Of a stretch of 64,000 nucleotides of DNA, positions 56,611 through 64,000 are shown in pieces; within the stretch, counting starts at the first letter, position 1; every line of letters begins with the position of its first letter. The position numbers and the translations under genes are program-made. The notes beneath the pieces are model-generated. The model was given only the letters and a program-made list of their open reading frames with translations. It was not told the DNA's origin and did not search any database. The stretch covers positions 22,030,195-22,094,194 of the forward strand of contig CM033394.1 of assembly GCA_019426215.1 (NCBI GenBank), written 5' to 3'. Origin of the DNA: Buddleja alternifolia. Taxonomy: Eukaryota > Streptophyta > Magnoliopsida > Lamiales > Scrophulariaceae.

Positions 56611-58225
56611 TCAATTTCTCGTCCTCGAGCAATAAGAGTTCTAAGATAAGGAAACATCATCAATCAAAGAGAGAAACAAAAAGAAAACTACCTAACTCAC
56701 TTTCGTGGAGTAAACGGTTGCATTTAGCGAATGCAACAAGCCTTTGAACCTTTGAGTTATCTCAAAGGACGAGTTATAGTCTCGTGAGGGTTTGCAGACG
56801 ATATACCCACAAAATCAAAAGATTTTCAACCCCGATCACTCAACATAAATTACAATGATTAATAGCACACAATGGTATGAATTCATCTGTTTAAGCTCAA
56901 ATTATAAATATATACACATCACACACTTGCTCATGTTACGCCTTAACATTGAAAAGATCATCCTAAGGGTGTAGTGTAATAAATCTCAAGTATTATAGTC
57001 AAGTGGCATTCTTACCACTTTTCAAGCATTAACCCCATATTTATCAACTTTTGATTATTCACATGGTACGAGAATTGAATACAACTTCATAGCCACTTAA
57101 AAATTTATCACTTCATTCCACTTTCGGCTTTAACTTATGCACTTTCAACTCGAAACATTAGAGGCTAGACCATGTGCAATGTTCGATCTTCTTAGGCTTT
57201 CAATGACACCCTTGTAATGAGCTTTAGGCCAATAACTCCTAAACCAGACGGCTTTCGGGTATCAAATGTAGAGACATTCCTAAGGGCTTAATCGCTCGAG
57301 TGTCAAAGGCCACAAAATCAAACTAGGTCCTTACTCACTTAACACTTGCATTGGCTTGAGCTCTAGCTCAAATTAGCTTAATAGTACAGTATTCTAGGCA
57401 TGGTGCTATTCGCCCCCAGTATCTATTAAGCCTGACCTTTGCAGTCATACCAATGTTCACCTCTTTTTATTATTGTTAAACATACGAAGCTACATTCTCA
57501 ACTCATAACTCATGTGAAAATTCTAAGTCGATATTTTTCGGGATCAAGCCTTTAAGTGTTTCAAAATGGTTGCCCACTCAACGCCTCTACCCTTGATTTA
57601 TGTGCGTATGTGAACATCTTAAAGATAATCTAGTCATGTTTAGGGTCCCACAAACAAGGAATTGTTTGTATAGCCATTAAAAACCAAATTGATAGAGAAT
57701 GCATACCATGTATTCACGTTAACCATGCTCAATTCATTAAGTGACGGGTTGAAATTCTATCCAAAATTTTGTTTTTTTTTTTTTTTTAAAATTCACAAAA
57801 TGCACAAGCTCACATGTAGATGTGTGCCATCCCCCAAACTTGGACTGAGTTATCTAAAACACCCCCCCCCCAAACTTAACATGAACATTGGCCCCAATGT
57901 TCGAAAGAAAATAAGGGTAAAGTACACATCACCATAGGGGAGCTGAAAAGCAAACCCGAGTCCACTTAAGGCAATCGAGTCCAAGGATGGCAATCACTGT
58001 GTCGATCACTACATAGGTAAAAAAAATGTTAGCCATACAAAGCATCAAACATTGGATAGAATAGAAGAAAACAAAGCGAGACGAACAAAAACGAGAAACA
58101 CATAGATAAAAAAAAACTGGAAAGAAAACATCAAGCATCCAAACATAAAACATAAAATATCCAACAACCCAACAAAAGATAACCAAAAAAAAACGAAACA
58201 TGCATGGAAATAAAACAAGATAAGC
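56611..58225 (-). other. 3' non-coding region of the Athila-like element
   Basis: About 1.6 kb without a gene. Two further purine tracts (AAGTTTGGGGG type on the - strand) lie at about 57830-57880, the second with ten G. A poly-T run is at 57770-57787. Confidence 0.6.
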
Positions 58226-59532
58226 CTAATCTGTAGTGCCAAAACGGTCAATGTAGTCCTCATCCGTTCCGCCGAGATCATCCAAATCAATCAACGGGCT
58301 ACCCTCATCATTATGAGCCTCATCATCACCTCCTACAGGAACGAGAGCACCTGACTCGTGCAAATCTGCGGGCTGCTGAGGCGGGGGGTGCGGGTAAGGT
58401 GGAGGAGTAGAATAATCAAATGGCCCCCGACCGACAAACTCATTATGCTCGACAAGAAGCTGACGGAAATAAGCACAAGTGTCGGACATGACCACCCTCA
58501 TCTCGTCTCGCAACTCATCCCTCAATTCATCCTTTAGTTGTCTAATGGCTGCGGCATCCATAGGTGGGAACTGGGAAGAACTAGTAGACCGGGAAGAAGA
58601 CGGGCGAGGCCTCTTGGAAGCGGCCTGCGGTGGGGGATCCTGTGGGTCATCAGCGACCACAGCGAGATAAGAACCCGGGAGTTCTGTACGCTCCATAGGA
58701 AGTATCGGAACCCTAGCAGCTTTGCATAAAACTGTGATCAGCGACGGGAGAATGATGGGATTCTTCCGGGTGGGCCCTTCGCCCTTTTGCTTGGCCAATT
58801 CTTTGTCAATCAACGGCCCTAACTCATTCTTCAACTTCCTAAAGTGATCCGTCAAAGACTTGTGGATCACCCGGGCAAAGTCCACAGCTTTCTTGGACAT
58901 AATAGCATAGATGAGGGTGGCCCGTTCCTTGTTTGCCTCTGACCGATTGGTACTCGGTATTAAATTGAATCGGATGAAGTCGAGCCAGAAAGCAGCCTCG
59001 GGAAGTAGAGCCCTACGGGGGACATGAGTTTCTCCGGGTACCCACTCCCAACCCTCTCGGGCAATAACCCGCAAAATATCCGACAGGCTAACCCGGAGGC
59101 GCCCTGCATTGTAAAGAGTGGTGAACTCGCATGTCTGAGGGGTGGGGGTGCCTATGCTCTCCCTAATCTGTCTCAACTCAAAATCAACATTTTTGCCCCG
59201 TACCAAAAGGGTAGTCCCCGTCCATCCTTGCGTCTCAATCTCATCATAAACCCCGGAGCTGTAGAATTCCAGGACCCAAGGAAGACGGATGGCCTCGGGC
59301 TTTTGACAGAAAAACTGTAAGTGATGGAACTGTATCAATTCTTGCACAGAGGGCTGTCCTCGGGGGGTCAAATAGTGCTCCTTAATAAGGGTGCGGGGGG
59401 TGCTCAAACTTTGACATAAAATTGGACTTTGGGGTTTTCAAAACGGATATCAATAGGAGTCTCGGGTTCATTAGAGGAACCCTCACCGATTTTCTTCTTT
59501 CCCTTAGACGGTTTGTTGGCGGTTCTCGGCAT
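58226..59532 (-). pseudogene. downstream ORF of the Athila-like element (plant transposon protein type), one frameshift
   Basis: The likely start is ATG at 59532 (MPRTANKPSKGKKK, a basic nuclear-signal-like N-terminus). That frame ends at a TGA near 59409. The rest is open in the next frame from about 59407 to 58226 (393 codons), so one base is lost or gained there. The block WVLEFYSSGVYDE...LLVRGKNVDFELRQI matches the pattern of 'putative plant transposon protein' ORFs. A Pro/Ser-rich middle, a repeated DELRDELRDEM helix and an acidic tail follow. The position after pol is that of the so-called env-like ORF of Athila elements; I see no membrane segment. Function unknown. Confidence 0.7.
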
Positions 59533-60484
59533 TTGCAACAACCACTCAATAGCTCAACTACTCAAATCACCCAACACAACAATCGTCAAAACCCAACAAC
59601 ACACCAAAATCAGCGGCAACCCACAAATGCAATCAACAATCCACGATCAACAGATTCCTCAATTTTAAGCAACAACCCACAGATTTAACAACAATATAGC
59701 ACCAAATTCAACAACAACCCCCAAATTCGACTACAACCCACAAATCGATAACAACCCGCTAATCCAATAAAGTCCTCAAATGCAACAAAAACCCATAATC
59801 GGACGAAGCCCCAAATAATCCTCAAAATATAACGTAAGGCACCTACTCGTCGGCTATGAATCGGAAATGGAAGAAGGGTAAAGCCAAAACTCACCTTTTT
59901 CCCCAAAATTATCGCACCGAGTCGGATGTGAACGAGGAGCCACTGTGCAGCGAGTTATGTTGATGGAAAGTGGAGGTGAAACACGGTGGAAATGGCCGGA
60001 AATGGTGAGAGAGTCGCCGGAAATCGCGTGGGAGAGGAGTTGTGAAGAGTTTGTGAAGAATTTTGACCGTTTTGACCCACAATTAGGTTTAAATCAGAAA
60101 TGGGCGCTAAGGCGCGCGACACAGCGTACCTGGATTTTTAAGTGAAACTTTCCGCGCCTAGGCGGGAGTTTGTCGGTGCTTGGGCGGGCGATGCAGGGAA
60201 ATTTTGAAATCACAGAGTGTCTCTGGGCGCCTAGGCGCGATGTATGCGGCGCCTAGGCGGGTCATTCAGGAACATTTTTAAAATTGAATTTCCATTTCCT
60301 GTTTCAAAAAAAAAAAAAAAAGAAAGACAAAACACTTAAAACACAAACTAACAAAGATTTAAAACTAGAAAATAAAGCAACCAACAGGATAACAAGAGAA
60401 AAAGAAAAGGAAACGGAAAGAAAACATGGGGTGCCTCCCAAGAAGCGCTAGTTTAGAGTCATTAGCTCGACTGAAGGCGAAGAA
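59533..60484 (-). other. spacer between pol and the downstream ORF
   Basis: Non-coding. The part nearest the ORF is C/A-rich on + with repeated AACAACCCAC words (59560-59770). At 60100-60270 there are at least three GC-rich GGCGCCTAGGCG-type words like those in the LTR. A poly-A run is at 60306-60320. No gene was supported. Confidence 0.5.
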
Positions 60485-63349
60485 TCACGGAGGGTCCGCG
60501 AGGATGAAGGACTCTTTGTCTCTCGGTCCATCCATCCCTAAGTAAGGTTTTAGACGTTGAGCGTTGACCAAGAAAGTATGTCCTTTATCTGTTGTAAGCT
60601 CGACGGCGCCGGATGGATAGACATGGGAAATAAAAAATGGGCCCGACCATCGAGACTTTAGCTTCCCGGGGAAGAGTCGGAGTCGAGAGTTGTATAGTAA
60701 CACCCGCTCTCCCTTGTGGAATTCCCGGGGGAGAATATGCTTGTCATGCCACATTTTGGTCCGCTCCTTATAGAGTTTCGCGTTCTCATAGGCGAGGTGA
60801 CGCCATTCTTCGAGCTCATTGAGTTGTAGCAAACGTTGTGTACCTACACGTTGAGAGTCAAAATTTAGAAACTTAATGGCCCAATAAGCACGATGCTCAA
60901 GTTCAACGGGCAAGTGACATGTTTTGCCAAAAACAAGACGATACGGGGACATGCCAATTGGGGTTTTATAGGCGGTCCGATAAGCCCAAAGAGCATCATC
61001 CAATTTAAGGGACCAATCCTTTCTTGATGCGTTGACAGTTTTTTCTAAAATACGCTTAATCTCCCTATTTGAGACCTCCACTTGGCCACTAGTTTGTGGG
61101 TGGTATGGGGTCGAAATTTTATGCTTCACCCCGTACTTGGTCAATAAAAGTTCAAACTGCTTGTTGCAGAAGTGGGTGCCCCCGTCACTAATGATGGCTC
61201 GGGGAGTTCCAAATCGAGTAAAAATATGCTTCTTCAGAAAACGAGTGACAACCCGAGCATCATTAGTAGGCAAGGCCACGGCTTCCACCCATTTGGAGAC
61301 ATAGTCTACCGCAACAAGGATATATTTATTTGAACAAGAACTGGGGAAAGGGCCCATGAAGTCCACAACCCATACATCAAACAACTCACACTCTAACATG
61401 CTATTTAAGGGCGTTTCATGATGTTTAGAGATGTTCCCCATTCGTTGACAGCGATCACAAGATTTGACATAATGATGTGCATCTTTAACAAGAGTAGGCC
61501 AGAAGAAACCTGATTGGAGGATCTTAGCTACCGTTTTGGAGGGCCCAAAATGGCCACCCACCGCCATATCATGACAATGAGACAGGATAGCATGCACGTC
61601 CATTTCGGGTATGCAACGTCGAATTAAACCATCTGCACAAACTTTGAATAGAAAGGGTTCGTCCCAAAGATATTGCTTCACATCAAATAGAAATTTCTTC
61701 TTTTGATGAAAAGTGATATCCGGGGGAAGACGGCCCGTAACAATGTAATTGGCAAAGTTAGCATACCAAGGTGAAATATTGTCAGAAATAGCAAGGAGGT
61801 GTTCATCCGGGAATTCCTCACGAATTGGTATCTCATCTAACGGATCATTCACTAGCTCCAATCGTGAGAGGTGGTCGGCTACTACATTTTCGGTGCCTTT
61901 CTTGTCTTTTATCTCTAAATCAAATTCTTGGAGTAACAAAATCCACCTAAGAAGTCTTGGTTTAGCATCTTTCTTGGCAAGCAAATATTTTAAAGCCGAA
62001 TGATCGGTGTAAACTATCACTTTGTTTAGCACGAGGTAAGAGTGGAATTTATCGAATGCAAAGACTATGGCTAGTAATTCTTTTTCCGTGGTGGCATAAT
62101 TCAATTGTGCATCGTTAAGAGTTTTACTAGCATAGTAAATGGTTCGAAATACCTTCTCCTTCCTTTGGCCAAGGACCGCTCCAACCGCGGTGTCACTCGC
62201 ATCACACATCAACTCGAATGGTAAGCTCCAATCGGGGGGTGACATGATAGGGGCGGAAACTAAGCGTTCCTTCAAATCAAGAAAGGCCTGTATACAAGAA
62301 GAATTGAAATCAAAAGGTGCATCTTTGACAAGCAAATTAGACAACGGTTTCGCAATTTTAGAGAAATTCAAGATGAATCGCCTATAGAAACCGGCATGCC
62401 CGAGAAAACTCCTAACAGCTTTGACCGAAGTGGGCGGGGGAAGTTTTTCAATGACCTCAATCTTGGCTTGGTCCACTTCGATCCCTTTTTGAGAGATCTT
62501 GTGGCCAAGCACAATCCCCTCCCGGACCATTAAATGACATTTTTCCCAATTCAAAACAAGGTTGGTTTCCTCACAACGTTTAAGCACAACATTTAAATGA
62601 GCAAGACAAATATCAAAAGTTGTTCCGAATACAGAAAAGTCATCCATAAAAATTTCAAGGAAATCTTCAACCATATCATGAAAAATAGCCATCATGCATC
62701 TTTGAAAAGTGGCCGGGGCATTACACAAGCCAAATGGCATCCTTCTATAAGCAAATGTGCCATAAGGACAAGTGAAAGTGGTTTTCTCTTGGTCCTCGGG
62801 ATCTATGGCAATTTGATTATAGCCGGAGTAACCATCTAGAAAACAATAGAAATCATGCCCGGCTAATCGTTCAAGCATTTGGTCAATAAAGGGGAGGGGG
62901 AAATGATCCTTACGGGTGGCATCATTCAACTTACGGTAATCTATACACACACGCCACCCACTAATTATACGAGTTGGGATTAGCTCATTATTCGCATTCT
63001 CAATTACCGTTATCCCCCCTTTCTTAGGCACCACTTGGGTAGGGCTCACCCACGCACTATCAGAAATAGGATAGATTATACCTGAATCGAGCAGTTTAAT
63101 CACTTCCTTCTTTACTACCTCTTGGATTTGTGGGTTTGACCTCCTTTGGGGTTGGCGTGTAGGCTTGGTGGAGTCCTCCATAAGTATTTTGTGCATACAT
63201 ATCGCTGGACTAATGCCTTTGATGTCCGCAAGTTTCCACCCAAAAGCCCGTTTGTGAGATCTCAACACCGTCATTAATTGCTCTTCTTGTGATCCTGAAA
63301 GAGATGAGGAAATGATCAATGGGAGTGTTTCATCGTCGTTCAAGTACAC
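60485..63349 (-). CDS. Athila-like pol: reverse transcriptase, RNase H, integrase
   Basis: A 954-codon open frame. The reverse transcriptase has [35 protein letters not shown] and the catalytic FMDD (about 62639-62650). RNase H starts at [14 protein letters not shown], with [11 protein letters not shown] and [11 protein letters not shown]. The integrase zinc finger is H-CHD...H with C-DRC. The core triad is D in VVDFMGPF, D in ISDGGTHF and E in [12 protein letters not shown]. The C-terminal part ends LADPP with no chromodomain. It overlaps the protease frame by 10 nt in a different frame. All catalytic residues appear intact. Confidence 0.95.
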   Translation of the reverse strand: MYLNDDETLPLIISSSLSGSQEEQLMTVLRSHKRAFGWKLADIKGISPAICMHKILMEDSTKPTRQPQRRSNPQIQEVVKKEVIKLLDSGIIYPISDSAWVSPTQVVPKKGGITVIENANNELIPTRIISGWRVCIDYRKLNDATRKDHFPLPFIDQMLERLAGHDFYCFLDGYSGYNQIAIDPEDQEKTTFTCPYGTFAYRRMPFGLCNAPATFQRCMMAIFHDMVEDFLEIFMDDFSVFGTTFDICLAHLNVVLKRCEETNLVLNWEKCHLMVREGIVLGHKISQKGIEVDQAKIEVIEKLPPPTSVKAVRSFLGHAGFYRRFILNFSKIAKPLSNLLVKDAPFDFNSSCIQAFLDLKERLVSAPIMSPPDWSLPFELMCDASDTAVGAVLGQRKEKVFRTIYYASKTLNDAQLNYATTEKELLAIVFAFDKFHSYLVLNKVIVYTDHSALKYLLAKKDAKPRLLRWILLLQEFDLEIKDKKGTENVVADHLSRLELVNDPLDEIPIREEFPDEHLLAISDNISPWYANFANYIVTGRLPPDITFHQKKKFLFDVKQYLWDEPFLFKVCADGLIRRCIPEMDVHAILSHCHDMAVGGHFGPSKTVAKILQSGFFWPTLVKDAHHYVKSCDRCQRMGNISKHHETPLNSMLECELFDVWVVDFMGPFPSSCSNKYILVAVDYVSKWVEAVALPTNDARVVTRFLKKHIFTRFGTPRAIISDGGTHFCNKQFELLLTKYGVKHKISTPYHPQTSGQVEVSNREIKRILEKTVNASRKDWSLKLDDALWAYRTAYKTPIGMSPYRLVFGKTCHLPVELEHRAYWAIKFLNFDSQRVGTQRLLQLNELEEWRHLAYENAKLYKERTKMWHDKHILPREFHKGERVLLYNSRLRLFPGKLKSRWSGPFFISHVYPSGAVELTTDKGHTFLVNAQRLKPYLGMDGPRDKESFILADPP

Positions 63350-63984
63350 ATATTTAAGGTGGGAGGGGAGGGGTTTGAGTTCGAGAGAGGGGGGTTTTCA
63401 ATAGATGGGCGAGGTGCTCCCGACAATGATCTATCAACTTTGATGGAGCCTCCCGAATGAGAGGAAGATTTGTACTCCAAGCTTAGAACTCTTTCCACTA
63501 GATCATCTCTCTCCGAGTCCACTTGCATGGATTTCATAAGATCCTGTTCGAGAGAATTTTCAATTGTATTGTCCTGTAAATACTCAACAATCAACTGGTC
63601 AAATGTATCAATTCGATAACACGAGTCATGATCAATAGGGTGTTTAAGGACTTTGTAAACATCAAAGGTAACTTTGTCATCGCCCACATTCAAGGTAAGC
63701 TTACCATTAGCAATGTCAATCACTGCCTTACCCGTGGCTAGGAATGGTCTCCCTAGGATTAATGGTACCTCCACATCTTCCTCCATATCGAGTACCACGA
63801 AATCAACGGGAAAATAAAACTTGTCGACTTGGACAAGAACGTCTTCGATTATCCCCTTGGGCCTCTTGATTGATCGGTCGGCTAGTTGAAGGCTCATTGA
63901 GGTCGGCTTGGGATTTCCAAGGCCTAGCTTTTTAAATAGTGAGTATGGAAGAAGATTGATGCTGGCCCCCGAGTCACATAACAC
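63340..63984 (-). CDS. Athila-like protease, partial at window edge
   Basis: Aspartic protease with [15 protein letters not shown] and the partner [11 protein letters not shown] block. It then continues into an acidic linker and ends TAA-side near 63340. It was probably continuous with pol through the block before YLNDDETLP. One base differs there, so a single frameshift separates the two frames, or a programmed shift operates. The upstream gag lies beyond the window. Confidence 0.85.
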   Translation of the reverse strand: MLCDSGASINLLPYSLFKKLGLGNPKPTSMSLQLADRSIKRPKGIIEDVLVQVDKFYFPVDFVVLDMEEDVEVPLILGRPFLATGKAVIDIANGKLTLNVGDDKVTFDVYKVLKHPIDHDSCYRIDTFDQLIVEYLQDNTIENSLEQDLMKSMQVDSERDDLVERVLSLEYKSSSHSGGSIKVDRSLSGAPRPSIENPPLSNSNPSPPTLNMCT

Positions 63985-64000
63985 CTTCTTGAACGATAAG

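Larger units (their letters stand above)
54851..64000 (-). mobile_element. Athila-like gypsy retrotransposon, 3' 9 kb (5' end off window)
   Basis: Order on the - strand: protease, reverse transcriptase, RNase H, integrase, a separate downstream ORF, a long non-coding stretch, the polypurine tract and the 3' LTR. Integrase after RNase H marks Ty3/gypsy. The lack of a chromodomain and the extra 3' ORF fit the Athila lineage. The insertion site bases are GTCAT (54846-54850); the partner duplication is outside the window. Long open frames suggest a younger element than the copia copies around it. Confidence 0.9.

Noticed and set aside
1..64000. tRNA or rRNA genes
   Set aside because: No cloverleaf-forming stretch with A and B boxes and no rRNA signature was recognised. 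The TGGTATCAGAGC matches are retrotransposon primer sites, not tRNA genes.

Overview
This window is nuclear DNA of a flowering plant, most likely a eudicot. The evidence is spliced genes with GT-AG introns, an AT-rich background, plant-type Ty1/copia and Ty3/gypsy retrotransposons primed by initiator-tRNA-Met-like sites, and many MITE-sized DNA transposons. No rRNA gene, tRNA gene, CRISPR array or bacterial-style operon was seen.

Layout. (1) 1-11296 is the 3' part of a SIRE/Maximus-like copia element on the + strand: gag, a pol broken by frameshifts, a very long extra 'env-like' reading frame, a polypurine tract and the 3' LTR. (2) 11676-25116 is a Mutator-like element with long inverted arms built from ~187-bp tandem repeats and a perfect 9-bp target duplication. 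Inside its right arm sits a complete but dead copia element (13470-24596, - strand, Angela-like guess), which itself carries a solo LTR of the SIRE-like family (20469-22039). A 198-bp TRIM-like solo LTR also lies in that arm (24631-24828). (3) 25.1-31.7 kb is AT-rich DNA with a possible Helitron and two unrelated transposons inserted back to back at the same 8-bp target. The second of these holds a ~2.8-kb palindromic minisatellite. (4) 32.2-47.3 kb holds the only recognisable host genes: three tandem MSP-domain (VAP27-like) genes on the - strand, with MITEs in introns and directly behind two stop codons. (5) 47.7-50.9 kb is a patchwork of MITEs and LTR remnants. (6) 50914-54850 is the 5' LTR, primer-binding site and broken gag of a second SIRE-like copy. 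It is cut in its protease active-site codons by (7) an almost intact Athila-like gypsy element on the - strand, which runs off the window end.

The SIRE-like elements, the Angela-like element and the Athila-like element each encode the usual gag/protease/integrase/reverse transcriptase/RNase H set. Only the Athila-like pol is close to intact. The MSP genes predict small tail-anchored ER membrane proteins. They share exon sizes and phases, which points to local tandem duplication. One has two interchangeable copies of exon 3, and each unit is followed by a conserved hydrophobic extra exon whose transcript assignment is open.

All calls come from reading the sequence; no database search was possible. 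Exon joins are by splice consensus, phase and homology between the three copies.
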